Part shown: positions 38,980 to 51,033 of the stretch, in pieces | Layout: each line of letters opens with the position of its first letter | Position numbering within the stretch: the first letter of the stretch is position 1 | Assembly: GCA_963662155.1 (NCBI GenBank) | Contig: OY759266.1 | Coordinates: forward strand, 8,907,526-8,971,525 | From: Lamellibrachia columna | Taxonomy: Eukaryota; Annelida; Polychaeta; Sabellida; Siboglinidae | Direction of reading: 5' to 3' | Length of the DNA: 64,000 nucleotides | The notes under the pieces: generated by a model | What the model saw: the letters and a program-made list of their open reading frames with translations, nothing else | Told to the model about the DNA's origin: nothing | Database searches by the model: none | Program-made: the position numbers and the translations under genes

Positions 38980-40985
38980 GTGAAGGCGGACGATGGCTGC
39001 AGCAGGAGGAGAGTCCCCGGTCGTCGTGGCTTATCATGGCACCGGGGTACGGACGTCTTCTTGTGGAGTTTGTGCAGATGCCGCGGGCGCCCCCGACTTC
39101 CTCACACTAAACAACATCACGCGCAGGCTTCTGCCAAGGGCCCACCACCAAAGACCTACGGCGATGGACGAGTGGCAACGTGGACTGGACCGTGACACAT
39201 GGAAGTCCCTAGTCACGGATCTGCACGTAGGCGGCGGGTGTGTGATAGTCGTCTAGCACTTGGCCTGGGACAGGAGTGCTTTTCGACAGCTGCACCTGCG
39301 ACAGGGCATCCCTATTCGGGATCCCATCTGTTCTCCCCATATGTGGAAGGGGCTAGAAAATGTGCCCTAAAACTAGGCTGTTCCACCATATCCTGGCCGG
39401 AAAACCGCGGCCGGCGGGATCACCATATATTGAGGTCGAACTAGAACTAGAACAGCTTACTGAATGATGAAATTTGCAACGTGGAACGTACGAACCCTGA
39501 TGAACAACCCAAAGAGCGACCGTACCGAATGCAGGACTGTCATCGTCGCCAGAAAACTCGCAAGATATGACATTGACATCGCTGCCTTGAGCGAAACACG
39601 CTTTCCAGAACAAGGGCAGCTCAGAGAAGATGGCGGTGGCTACACCTTCTTCCGGAAAGGAACGACAGCCGATGACCGTCGCACACACGGAGTCGGCTTC
39701 GCCATCAACAATAAGATTGTCAGCCAGTTGGCTGGATTCCCCGTTGGCATCAACGAACGCCTCATGACCCTTACACTTGCGCCTAAACAACAATCAACTA
39801 GCTACCGTCATCAACGTCTACGCTCCGACACCCGATGCCGAGGAAGACACCAAGGAGCAGTTCTGGAACTAGTGCTAACCACCGTCCCTAAGGAAGACAA
39901 GCTGATTCTGCTGGGGGGACCTTGATGCCAGATTAGGCCGTGGCTGCAGACTGTGGAACAACATCATCGGCAAGGAAGGGGTTGGAAATGCTAATTCAAA
40001 TGGCATCCTCCTGTTAAGCAAGTGCACAGAACACGACCTTGTTATCACTAACACCCTGTTCCGACTGAGGAACATATACAAGACGACAGGATGCACCCAC
40101 GGGCTATGCGTGGAACGTACTGTTGCCTGCTCAACGGACCATCGCCTGGTTCGATCAGTTACCTTGCTTCCAAACATCGTTGACGTCCCAAGACCAACAA
40201 GAAGAAGTTCAACATCAAAGCCCTCCAAGACCCAAACAAAAGAGCCAAATTCCAGGAGTGTCTCTCCACACGACTTCTTGATCTCCCTTCAGCTGACGCC
40301 AATGTGGAACAGCAGTGGGATGCACTTAAGTCAGCCATCCACAAAGCTTGTACTGAGACAATCGGCCACACCTCACGCAAGCACCAAGACTGGTTTGACG
40401 AGAACGATGGGGAGATTCAAAAGCTCCTTGAACCCAAGAGAAAAACCTTCAGCATGTGGCAAAATGACATTACTTCTCAGCAGAAGCGGAAGGAACACCA
40501 GCACATCAAAGCTGAGATCCAAAAGAAGACCCGTGTCATTAAAAACAAGGGGAGGGTAGAGAAAACCAAAGCGATCCAATGCTTTGCTGACCAACATGAC
40601 ATGCGGAACTTCTTCCAAGCGAAGAAGGCTATCTATGGACCGAGCTGAAATGGCCACACTCCTCTCCGGTCTCAAGACGGGACTCTCCTGAAAGGTGACA
40701 CCGCCATCCAGCAACGATGGAAGGAACATTTTGAGAAGTTACTAAACCGTGAATCTATGGTAACGGACGACACCATCCTGTCTAACCTACAACACCCAAA
40801 GAGAACATCCCTAGACATCCCGCCAACCCGGAAAGAGGTCCAGCTTGCCACAATGCAAATGGAAAACAATAAAGATTGAGGCCCGGATGGCATCACTGCA
40901 GACAAGATATGGCATGACAAGGAAATTCCATCAGACATTAGAAATGCTAACGTCGTCACCATCTACAAAAAGGGAGATACATGGA
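38980..40985 (+). mobile_element. APE-type LINE, 3'-truncated (craniofacial-development-protein-2-like)
   Basis: Starts with a GC-rich leader, then an endonuclease domain from 39464 (MKFATWNVRTLMNNPKSDR, YDIDIAALSETRFPEQGQL, GDLDARLGRG, NSNGILLLSKCTEHDLVITN). A linker follows (QDWFDENDGEIQKLLEPKR), then the first RT motifs (PDGITADKIW-like, NVVTIYKKGD), where it stops at about 40985. It needs at least three frame changes. Copies of this family are often annotated as craniofacial development protein 2-like. Loss of the 3' end is unusual for a LINE. Confidence 0.85.
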
Positions 40986-41777
40986 TACTCGAGGCTGATA
41001 CGTGTTTTCTCCGCACATTGGTCGGCCACCTGAAGTACTTGCATGTTTATCGCATGCGTTAGTGGGTGCATCGAAAAACTGCATTTTCGTTTGATCATCA
41101 AGGTAAACTATGCATGGCATTCGAATGTTTGTCATCAAAATAACCATATATACTTGGCAAACGTACACCAGTGACGTCGCTCTGCCTGTCCCGATCAGGG
41201 GAGACCGGGGCTAGTAATATACAGAGGCAAGTTGTTACAGAGTCGTTTTACGAAAACATAGCATACGTAATTATGGAGTCACCATCGACAGTTGTCGGTT
41301 GGAAGTCCGCCAGCCGACACTTTGTTCAAAATCGGGAGTTAACAAGACGAAATTAACGAGGTGTGGACAAAAATGACTTCTTAGCCACCTAAAACTGTTT
41401 TGGTATGTCCACATGATATAATGTCACGCAGCCACTTTTTATATTTTGTGAAACTTGAAACATCTCTACTATATAAATATAAGGGGTTATACCAAGTAGA
41501 AATTAAACTGAAATTCTGGATTTGTTATCGTCCACGTACGTTCAACTGCAAACATTGTGTTTGGGGCAAGTTGTTACAATTGTATTGGGGCAAGTTGTTA
41601 CAACTGTAACAACGCTCGGGCGGCTCGTACCGATGGCTCAGCCAGCGAGTTGTCTGCTGACAATGACTGAAAGAACAACATTTATTAAATCATGACGTGT
41701 GGATGCTTTATTTCACTTGTGAAGCCTAGCGTACTGATATTTGACCACTACTGTAAATACTAGCAGCGTCAAACAAA
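40986..41777. other. Intergenic, no gene recognised
   Basis: Nothing recognised apart from a short duplication of TTGGGGCAAGTTGTTACAA at 41560-41610. Confidence 0.45.
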
Positions 41778-41840
41778 TGGCTTCCTTGTCCACTTGCCAT
41801 CTAGGTGTTTTGCCTAGGATGGCAACCTTGTAAAAATGTT
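41778..41840 (+). mobile_element. CR1-like 3' UTR orphan fragment
   Basis: AATGGCTTCCTTGTCCACTT and GCCATCTAGG...GGATGGCAA match the 3' UTR of the CR1-like element at 7.9 kb in the opposite orientation. Confidence 0.75.
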
Positions 41841-42122
41841 ATGGCAGAGCCCTATTTGAGCAATTACTGAATATTGCACGATACATTGAAATGTGGATGT
41901 TCGTGCGCATGAACCTGAGTGTGTACGTGTGTACGTTAATCATGTAGAAGTCGCATTATACATATATTGCCATTCACTATTTCATACCCCATTCAATAAT
42001 TTATATTCCATTCACAATTGGTTTTATGTAAGAATCTGGGGAATAAGACCCTTTTGGTGACTAAAAATGAAAGGCGTATTATATGAAGCTGTGAACACAT
42101 ACATTGTTATGTACAATGTACA

Positions 42123-42126
<4 letters not shown>

Positions 42127-42163
<37 letters not shown>
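42127..42163. repeat. (AT)n microsatellite
   Basis: About 18 AT dinucleotides downstream of the first actin gene. Confidence 0.95.
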
Positions 42164-42166
<3 letters not shown>

Positions 42167-42277
42167 GTGGATAATCCAATTAATATAGTAACAGTTAATG
42201 TATACGTTGACATAAATAATGCCTCTAACATACTTTTCACAAAAAGTGACTTTAACTGAACATTGTAATAACTAGCC

Positions 42278-43279
42278 CTAGAAACATTTGCGGTGCACAA
42301 TCGAAGGGCCATATTCATCATATTCTTCTTTGCTGATCCACATCTGTTGGAAGGTGGACAGGGAGGCGAAGATGGAGCCGCCGATCCATGCAGAGTATTT
42401 GCGCTCGGGTGGTGCGATGATCTTGATCTTCAGGGCGGGAGCCAGGGCTGTGAGCTCCTTCTTCATGCGGTCAGCGAAGCCTGGGAACATCGTATTGCCC
42501 CCAGAGAGCACCGTGTTTGTATACAAGTCTTTACGGATTTCTACGTCACATCTCATTAAACTGCTGTATATTAGTTCGTGGTAGCCGCAAGTTTCCATAC
42601 CCAGAAAGCTTGGCTGCAGCACGGCCTCTGAACATCGGAACCTCTCGTTGCCGATGGTGATCACTTGACCGTCAGGAAGTTGGTAGCTCTTCTCTAAGGA
42701 CGACGACGCGGCGGCGGTGGCCATCTCCTGCTCAAAGTCAAGTGCGACGTAGCACAGCTTCTCCTTGATGTCACGCACGATTTCACGCTCGGCTGTTGTT
42801 GTGAAGGTGCAGCCGCGGTCATTGAGAATCTTCATAAGATATTCGGTGATGTTAAGGCCAGCAAAGTCAACGTGAAAGATACCGTAGGGTAATGTGTAAC
42901 CTTCGTAGACGGGCACGGTGTAGGTGACACTACCTCCAGAGTCGAGCACAATACCCGTCGTACGACCGGACGCGTACAGCGACAACACAGCCTGGGTAAC
43001 GACGTACATGGCTGGCGCGTTGAAGGTTTCGAACATGATCTGCGTCATCTTCTCCCTGTTGGCCTTCGGGTTCATTGGAGGCTCGGTCAGCAGGACGGGG
43101 TGCTCATCGGGGGCGACTCGCAGCTCGTTGTAGAAGGTGTGATGCCAGATCTTCTCCATGTCATCCCAGTTCGTGACGACACCGTACTCGACGGGGTACT
43201 TCAGGGTAAGGATATCCCTCTTGCTCTGGGCCTCGTCGCCAGCATAGCTGTCCTTTAGGTCCACGTCGACCACTATCCC
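42278..43279 (-). CDS. Actin gene 1, coding exon 2
   Basis: Acceptor ATGTGGACAG. 333 codons and TAG, beginning [20 protein letters not shown]. Uninterrupted. Confidence 0.93.
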   Translation of the reverse strand, partial: GIVVDVDLKDSYAGDEAQSKRDILTLKYPVEYGVVTNWDDMEKIWHHTFYNELRVAPDEHPVLLTEPPMNPKANREKMTQIMFETFNAPAMYVVTQAVLSLYASGRTTGIVLDSGGSVTYTVPVYEGYTLPYGIFHVDFAGLNITEYLMKILNDRGCTFTTTAEREIVRDIKEKLCYVALDFEQEMATAAASSSLEKSYQLPDGQVITIGNERFRCSEAVLQPSFLGMETCGYHELIYSSLMRCDVEIRKDLYTNTVLSGGNTMFPGFADRMKKELTALAPALKIKIIAPPERKYSAWIGGSIFASLSTFQQMWISKEEYDEYGPSIVHRKCF

Positions 43280-43915
43280 CTGTCCACATATGAACCCAAT
43301 TACTTAACGCTACACCATAAGGTCCATAAACAAACACAAACATATCAAATACATCAATTATTAAGTAACCACTATTTGTGTTGTCAGTTTATTCAGTATT
43401 GCAATTCATAACCACCAGCATCGCATGCCTTCAATGCAGTGCAGTACTATAGCTATGCAGGAGGTGAAACATATATGGGTCAATCTCAAATATTCGTTCC
43501 GGCAAAACTATTTCTTGTAGCCGCTACACACATATCTTTCTATTGCATATGGTTGCTTGGTTATTCACGGACACATTATGCAAGGGGACCAGGATAAATA
43601 TAATTAATAACAATACGACGGATACTTTATTTAGCATACTGCGGACGATTTTTGTCTGCATGTTGCGGACAGTGTGTGACTAAGTTGAAACAAACGATGT
43701 TTCTCCATAATGTATGTAACGCTCTAAGTTTCGATGAGTGAACATCACTAGCCATACAATGGGTGCAATGAAAAATCTCGTAGTACAACCTGATATCTTG
43801 GTCGGCCGACGATAGATGGGAAGACGGCACTGGGGGCGTCATCTCCGGCAAAACCGGCCCTGCACGTGATAGAGCCATTGTCGATCACCAACGCGGCAAT
43901 GTCGTCGTCACACAT
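42278..43915 (-). CDS. Divergent actin
   Basis: Two coding exons give 375 aa, the normal actin length. Exon 1 encodes [20 protein letters not shown] to RPRYQ. Exon 2 carries the remainder, including [22 protein letters not shown], [20 protein letters not shown] and the terminal IVHRKCF. Filament-forming actin binds ATP and Mg in the central cleft. Unusual here: phosphate loop DNGSI (usually DNGSG), second loop LDSGGSV (usually LDSGDGV), Tyr in YPVEYG where actins carry a methylatable His73, and Ser in APSAVFPS (usually Arg). The frame is intact, so it may be expressed as a specialised actin or actin-like protein. Confidence 0.92.
43790..43915 (-). CDS. Actin gene 1, coding exon 1
   Basis: 42 codons from ATG to the conserved RPRYQ, ending at a GTTGTA donor. 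The intron sits after the RPRxQ residue, a position seen in many animal actin genes. Confidence 0.9.
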
Positions 43916-43943
43916 TTTGCTTGGATGACGCGAACGAAAATTT
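43916..43943 (-). other. Actin gene 1, 5' UTR part of exon
   Basis: A clear acceptor (CATTTTTTTCCAG on the minus strand) lies 28 bp before the ATG, so an upstream non-coding exon is likely, as in many actin genes. That exon was not located. Confidence 0.55.
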
Positions 43944-44214
43944 CTGGAAAAAAATGTATGTTTGTATGCATGCATATCATATCTATATAGTACAGCTTGG
44001 TTAATGTGAAGTGGGGTGACCGGGGAAATCCTTCGAATGATTCATATGTGGTGGAGTTAATTGTGTCAACACGTGGCGATGTATCCCCGCGGACGCTAAG
44101 GGGCGGTAGCAATAGTTCTCAAAGTCCATAAAAACGTATAATGCCACGCCACGATAACGTGATTATTTTTACGCAGTGAGATAATCACACGTTCTTTAGA
44201 TTAGATAATCACAC

Positions 44215-44450
44215 CTTCTTCTTCTCCCCTTTAATTTGTTCTTTGCGGGTGGGGCTACATCACTGAATCTGTTCTGCCCTCCCGACGAGTTGCCTCCGTC
44301 TATTATTTCCCACTCTCAGCTGTTCACCTCTGACCTTTGAAATCTCTCTTAACACAATCCACCCATGTTAATTTCGGTCTTCCTCTTCTCTGTCTACCAC
44401 TCTCTTCTGTTTTCCATGCTCTCCATAATTGTATAATTATATCTACGTAA
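44215..44450 (-). mobile_element. LINE C-terminal scrap
   Basis: The minus strand reads RRGRPKLTWVDCVKRDFKGQ followed by a stop and a decayed continuation, the C-terminus common to endonuclease-RT elements (GRPKxTWxDxVxRD). Confidence 0.65.
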
Positions 44451-44700
44451 TACGATCGTATTACTGAGTAAGATTCACGCCACTGTGGCGATACATCGCC
44501 TCTTGAAAACAAAGCTATATACACATGTCTACGTTCAGGGCCAAGGACAATCTCTTTCGAAATCTATAAGAGACCATGCAGAATGAAGACCACCACGCAC
44601 ACTGGCGTGATGTGTCCATAAGATATTACTTTGTCAGTTAAATTTCGTATACAGATACCGTCAATTTCTAAAATGCAGTAATTTCAAAAAATTCCCGCTT

Positions 44701-47700
44701 CGAGGTGCGACTGTATAATTCCCGCCCGGCGTCCCCCTTCAAGGTGTGACTGTAAGATTCCCGCCCGGCGTCCCCCTTCAAGGTGTGACTGTAAGATTCC
44801 CGCCCGACGTCCCCCTTCAAGGTGCGACTGTAAGATTCCCGCCCGACGTCCCCCTTCAAGGTGTGACTGTAAGATTCCCGCCCGGTGTCCCCCTTCAAGG
44901 TGCGACTGTAAGATTCCCGCCCGACGTCCCCCTTCAAGGTGCGACTGTAAGATTCCCGCCCGACGTCCCCCTTCAAGGTGCGACTGTAAGATTCCCGCCC
45001 GGCGTCCCCCTTCAAGGTGCGACTGTAAGATTCCCGCCCGGTGTCCCCCTTCAAGGTGTGACTGTAAGATTCCCGCCCGGTGTCCCCCTTCAAGGTGCGA
45101 CTGTAAGATTCCCGCCCGACGTCCCCCTTCAAGGTGTGACTGTAAGATTCCCGCCCGGCGTCCCCCTTCAAGGTGCGACTGTAAGATTCCCGCCCGGCGT
45201 CCCCCTTCAATGTGCGACTGTAAGATTCCCGCCCGGTGTCCCCCTTCAAGGTGCGACTGTAAGATTCCCGCCCGGTGTCCCCCTTCAAGGTGCGACTGTA
45301 AGATTCCCGCCCGGCGTCCCCCTTCAAGGTGCGACTGTAAGATTCCCGCCCGGCGTCCCCCTTCAAGGTGCGACTGTAAGATTCCCGCCCGGTGTCCCCC
45401 TTCAAGGTGCGACTGTAAGATTCCCGCCCGACGTCCCCCTTCAAGGTGCGACTGTAAGATTCCCGCCCGGTGTCCCCCTTCAAGGTGCGACTGTAAGATT
45501 CCCGCCCGACGTCCCCCTTCAAGGTGCGACTGTAAGATTCCCGCCCGGTGTCCCCCTTCAAGGTGCGACTGTAAGATTCCCGCCCGGTGTCCCCCTTCAA
45601 GGTGTGACTGTAAGATTCCCGCCCGGTGTCCCCCTTCAAGGTGCGACTGTAAGATTCCCGCCCGACGTCCCCCTTCAAGGTGCGACTGTAAGATTCCCGC
45701 CCGGTGTCCCCCTTCAAGGTGCGACTGTAAGATTCCCGCCCGACGTCCCCCTTCAAGGTGTAACTGTAAGATTCCCGCCCGACGTCCCCCTTCAAGGTGT
45801 GACTGTAAGATTCCCGCCCGGCGTCCCCCTTCAAGGTGTAACTGTAAGATTCCCGCCCGACGTCCCCCTTCAAGGTGTGACTGTAAGATTCCCGCCCGAC
45901 GTCCCCCTTCAAGGTGTAACTGTAAGATTCCCGCCCGACGTCCCCCTTCAAGGTGTGACTGTAAGATTCCCGCCCGGTGTCCCCCTTCAAGGTGTAACTG
46001 TAAGATTCCCGCCCGACGTCCCCCTTCAAGGTGTGACTGTAAGATTCCCGCCCGGCGTCCCCCTTCAAGGTGTGACTGTAAGATTCCCGCCCGACGTCCC
46101 CCTTCAAGGTGTGACTGTAAGATTCCCGCCCAACGTCCCCCTACAAGGTGTGACTGTAAGATTCCCGCCCGACGTCCCCCTTCAAGGTGTGACTGTAAGA
46201 TTCCCGCCCGGCGTCCCCCTTCAAGGTGTAACTGTAAGATTCCCGCCCGACGTCCCCCTTCAAGGTGTAACTGTAAGATTCCCGCCCGACGTCCCCCTTC
46301 AAGGTGTAACTGTAAGATTCCCGCCCGACGTCCCCCTACAAGGTGCGACTGTAAGATTCCCGCCCGACGTCCCCCTTCAAGGTGTAACTGTAAGATTCCC
46401 GCCCGACGTCCCCCTACAAGGTGTGACTGTAAGATCCCGCCCGACGTCCCCCTTCAAGGTGTAACTGTAAGATTCCCGCCCGACGTCCCCCTACAAGGTG
46501 TTACTGTAAGATTCCCGCCCGACGTCCCCCTTCAAGGTGTAACTGTAAGATCCCGCCCGACGTCCCCCTTCAAGGTGTAACTGTAAGATTCCCGCCCGGC
46601 GTCCCCCTTCAAGGTGTAACTGTAAGATTCCCGCCCGACGTCCCCCTTCAAGGTGCGACTGTAAGATTCCCGCCCGACGTCCCCCTTCAAGGTGTGACTG
46701 TAAGATTCCCGCCCGGCGTCCCCCTTCAAGGTGTAACTGTAAGATTCCCGCCCGGCGTCCCCTTTCAAGGTGTAACTGTAAGATTCCCGCCCGGCGTCCC
46801 CCTTCAAGGTGTAAATGTAAGATTCCCGCCCGGCGTCCCCTTTCAAGGTGTAACTGTAAGATTCCCGCCCGGCGTCCCCTTTCAAGGTGTAACTGTAAGA
46901 TTCCCGCCCGGCGTCCCCCTTCAAGGTGTTACTGTAAGATTCCCGCCCGACGTCCCCCTTCAAGGTGCGACTGTAAGATTCCCGCCCGACGTCCCCCTTC
47001 AAGGTGTGACTGTAAGATTCCCGCCCGGCGTCCCCTTTCAAGGTGTAACTGTAAGATTCCCGCCCGACGTCCCCCTTCAAGGTGTAACTGTAAGATTCCC
47101 GCCCGGCGTCCCCCTTCAAGGTGTTACTGTAAGATTCCCGCCCGACGTCCCCCTTCAAGGTGCGACTGTAAGATTCCCGCCCGGCGTCCCCTTTCAAGGT
47201 GTAACTGTAAGATTCCCGCCCGGCGTCCCCTTTCAAGGTGTAACTGTAAGATTCCCGCCCGGCGTCCCCCTTCAAGGTGTAAATGTAAGATTCCCGCCCG
47301 GCGTCCCCCTTCAAGGTGTAACTGTAAGATTCCCGCCCGGCGTCCCCTTTCAAGGTGTAACTGTAAGATTCCCGCCCGGCGTCCCCCTTCAAGGTGTAAA
47401 TGTAAGATTCCCGCCCGGCGTCCCCTTTCAAGGTGTAACTGTAAGATTCCCGCCCGGCGTCCCCCTTCAAGGTGTAAATGTAAGATTCCCGCCCGGCGTC
47501 CCCTTTCAAGGTGTAACTGTAAGATTCCCGCCCGGCGTCCCCCTTCAAGGTGTAAATGTAAGATTCCCGCCCGGCGTCCCCTTTCAAGGTGTAATTGTAA
47601 GATTCCCGCCCGGCGTCCCCCTTCAAGGTGTAAATGTAAGATTCCCGCCCGGCGTCCCCCTTCAAGGTGTAAATGTAAGATTCCCGCCCGGCGTCCCCTT

Positions 47701-47750
47701 CAAGGTGTAAATGTAATATTCCTGCCCGGCTTCCCGCTTCAAAGTGCGCC
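44701..47750. repeat. 39-bp minisatellite, ~78 copies
   Basis: Units of GATTCCCGCCCGGCGTCCCC then CTTCAAGGTGCGACTGTAA across 3 kb. Variation is concentrated at a few sites (GGCG/GGTG/GACG, GCGACT/GTGACT/GTAACT/GTAAAT, CCCCT/CCCTT) and sorts by region. The right third alternates two variants, giving a 78-bp higher-order unit. The unit is 13 codons, so frames up to 572 codons stay open on both strands; these are not genes. It lies between the two actin genes, ~790 bp upstream of the actin 1 start. Confidence 0.98.
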
Positions 47751-48441
47751 TGGTTCCCCGAGTTCACAGATTCGAACTATGCAAACGAACTGTTTATAAT
47801 TTTATTTACAACATCCTGGGACTTGCATGTTTGTTAATCAGATAAATCACCATATTGTTGTTTAAGAACCACCCCATGCTATTTCATAAAATTGTATGGT
47901 CCGTCTTTCACACTGGGCAGGAACGGACGGAGTTGACCCCGAAGCACACTGTTGCGGAACGGACAAACAGCAACGGCGCCCACTCAGCGAACTGGAACGG
48001 TTTGCAGTCTGTCCCCTTGGCGATGATGTTAGGATTAAACATTTCACCTCTGCCACGTGGCGAAAAGCTAGCGTTTCTAAGTCAATACAAACCTTCTAGA
48101 TGCGCTGACACATATTTTGAGTTGTCAAGAATACTGCATTAAGTACATATACTGTAGGTTATGTACACACGGTGGTCATTATGTTAATGTATTCGGTGCC
48201 GAGTCAGTGGCTCTCGCTGACCTCGTTGTGTGCCTAGCACTGCCCACAGCTGCAGGTACGAGAGAAAGCAATGTCTTAAGTGATTGGTTTAAATAGCACT
48301 CAGTGTAACGTCTTCTTCATATAAACACGTGACCTTTTAGAGTTGCATATATCAATATCATCCGTACTTGCGAGATCTGTCCATAATATTATTTTTAATG
48401 GTCCCAATTAATCGTGACAATTAGCAAATCAGTGAATAAGT
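47751..48441. other. Intergenic, no gene recognised
   Basis: Nothing convincing; short frames only. Confidence 0.45.
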
Positions 48442-48808
48442 ACCGACCGACCGACCGACCGACCGACCGACCGACCGACCGACCGACCGACCGACCGACC
48501 GACCGACCGACCGACCGACCGACCGACCGACCGACCGACCGACCGACCGACCGACCGACCGACCGACCGACCGACCGACCGACCGACCGACCGACCGACC
48601 GACCGACCGACCGACCGACCGACCGACCGACCGACCGACCGACCGACCGACCGACCGACCGACCGACCGACCGACCGACCGACCGACCGACCGACCGACC
48701 GACCGACCGACCGACCGACCGACCGACCGACCGACCGACCGACCGACCGACCGACCGACCGACCGACCGACCGACCGACCGACCGACCGACCGACCGACC
48801 GACCGACC

Positions 48809-48859
<51 letters not shown>
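48442..48859. repeat. (CCGA)n then (CAGA)n microsatellite
   Basis: About 92 perfect CCGA tetranucleotides, then about 12 CAGA units, a single-base unit switch. Translates as PTDR repeats but is not a gene. Confidence 0.98.
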
Positions 48860-49161
48860 GTTTAGAACGTGTGATCAAACAGAACTAAACACGAGCGGTT
48901 GCTAGCATGAATTAAAACCGACCCAGGCCACGCACGGCAATTTCATTGTCACGTCTGACAGAGTGTGCGCTGTCGTTTTCCTGCAGGCGTTCACTGACCT
49001 ATTTTCACAATAAACAAGTGTACCGACCTCTATATGCTTGCCTCGTGAACAGGAAGGTGACCTACCCACGAAGCTGCTAATCAAGTCATTTCATCAGCAA
49101 GTGTGTACACCTTGTCCATTCGTCTACACCCGCCACATGGGGCATAGTATGGGGAGCTGGA

Positions 49162-49317
49162 AATATGTGTTTGTTGGGTGAGACACTAATATGTATTTGT
49201 TGGGTGAGACACTATATGTGTATGTTGGATGAGACACTAATATGTGTATGTTGGATGATACACTAATATGTGTATGTTGGATGATACACTAATATGTGTC
49301 TGTTGAGTGAGACACTG
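49162..49317. repeat. 26-bp minisatellite, 6 copies
   Basis: Units of AATATGTGTATGTTGGATGA followed by GACACT. Confidence 0.94.
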
Positions 49318-49678
49318 AAAGGTCCATTCCACCTCCTGTCTAAAATAGTAACAAAACCGCACACCTGGGGTAAAAGCGTAACCTGTGGTGTACTCACAAA
49401 ACTAGCGGTCTAGTCCTATCTGTATACCCGCCATCACCGCTAAGCTGTTGATTGAGGCATGTTAATTTAAATTCAACTACAGATACAGTACATACATATT
49501 ATATCACCAGTGCCGAAGTAAAAATAGCACCCAGTCCGCCAACATTTGGGTCACGCCCCAGTTACCTATCACATAACGTGTCGTTGGGATATCGTGCTAT
49601 CAATTGTGTTGTTTGCATAAACGTATATTTCCAAGGGTCATACAACACGCACAGCGCATGTTGTTTGTTTGGCGACTC

Positions 49679-50166
49679 TCGCGAACACGGGCAACTGAAT
49701 CAGCTTGAGCCCCTGTAACTGATATATATATATATATATATAAGGGTATGCAACTAGGAATGACCCCACTCACCTTTCAACATCCGTATCTCGGCGTTGC
49801 GATGCGTAATCCGAATACTATGACCTTGCTTGTTGGGTAGGCTATTTGGCTAACAAGGGATTTTGCACCTCACTTCCGGTAACATTGTAACGTTACCGTA
49901 TGCTGTGCGATGGGTTTTCTGTGCGTACAGTCGTTAACGTACCGCTTTTCATAAGAAATCCATATATGTTTTTAATGACAAGTAGGTATAGTGAAAGTTT
50001 ATTCATTGGGACATTTGTGTAAGGTCATAGTATTCGGATTACGCATCGCAACGCCGAGATACGGATGTTGAAAGGTGAGTGGGGTCATTCCTAGTTGCAT
50101 ACCCTTATATATATATATATATCAGTTACAGGGGCTCAAGCTTATTCAGTTGCCCGTGCTCGCGAA
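49679..50166. repeat. Inverted repeat, ~147-bp arms, ~193-bp loop
   Basis: The left arm 49679-49827 and right arm 50021-50166 are near-perfect reverse complements, for example CGGCGTTGCGATGCGTAATC on the left and GATTACGCATCGCAACGCCG on the right, including the (TA)n inside each arm. The loop carries no gene. Either a young foldback element or a recent inverted duplication. Confidence 0.93.
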
Positions 50167-50323
50167 GGCCAGCAATCCATTCAAAGTTACCAACCGTACA
50201 CTCTCTCGTTATAGCCTACACATGGAATGCGGGTGGTTATTGGCGGGGTCATCTACTTTCTACAGAGCATGTCCTTATGTTATCACATACGTCTATCTTG
50301 ATGAAACACGCAGGAAGGTGTGT

Positions 50324-50470
50324 CGACCACACTATGAATGGAATGTCATACATGCATCATCTCTGCCGAAGTAAAACTAAACTAATTTGTGTAAAAATGT
50401 GTCGACAACATTATAAATCGAATGTCTTTCATACACCATCTTTGCCAAGGTAAAACTAACCTAATATGCT
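50324..50470. repeat. ~79-bp tandem duplication
   Basis: Two diverged copies: CGACCACACTATGAATGGAA then CGACAACATTATAAATCGAA, each continuing through CATC(A)TCT(C)TGCC and AAAACTAA. Confidence 0.75.
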
Positions 50471-50700
50471 TGCAAGTGGCGTAGTGATTCGTGACCGAAT
50501 TACCGTACGACTTGTAAAGCGGTTGTCCCAGGCGTTTGACTGATGTGTGGGAGACAATTCCTAATCGGTTGATCCTGAACCTGTATATATAATTAAAATT
50601 ACGCATCTTGAAAATGTGTCCCAACCAATGGGTACGTCGTGGGATTTATCCCCGAAGTTGACATTTTCATTGACTTTGGAGTCAGTTCGACCACGGTTGT

Positions 50701-50840
50701 TAGGGGTAGTTTATGTATGGAAATAGGGATTGGTGCACTTTTATTATTTTTTATTCTCAGGATAGGGGTAGTTTATGTATGGAAATAGGGATTGGTGCAC
50801 TTTTGTTATTTTTTTATTCTCAGGATAGGGGTATTTTATG
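50701..50840. repeat. 62-bp tandem duplication, ~2.2 copies
   Basis: TAGGGGTAGTTTATGTATGG units, nearly identical, with a third unit cut short. Confidence 0.95.
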
Positions 50841-51033
50841 CTTCGTACGCACCACTAAACTAACAAACAAAAAGCGTTCAACAGATAATAAATTTATTAG
50901 ATCAACACTATGCCACATATTTTCAGCTGAATTGCATAAATAAGTATAACGCATCATATTTGGATCCGCGTGGTAGGCAGCAGTGCACCTTTCGGCACAA
51001 AATATTGTGACCTATATGTCACAAAGAGGCCCT

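Noticed and set aside
44668..47767. Open frames of 338-572 codons on both strands (TVRFPPGVPLQG, GDVGRESYSRTLK repeats)
   Set aside because: Direct translation of a 39-bp tandem repeat in several frames and both strands. No unique sequence, start context or splice evidence.
47855..48142. Short overlapping frames on both strands
   Set aside because: No family resemblance, splice signals or codon pattern that would separate them from chance.
48414..48905. PTDR/SVGR repeat frames
   Set aside because: A (CCGA)n microsatellite without stop codons; not a protein gene.
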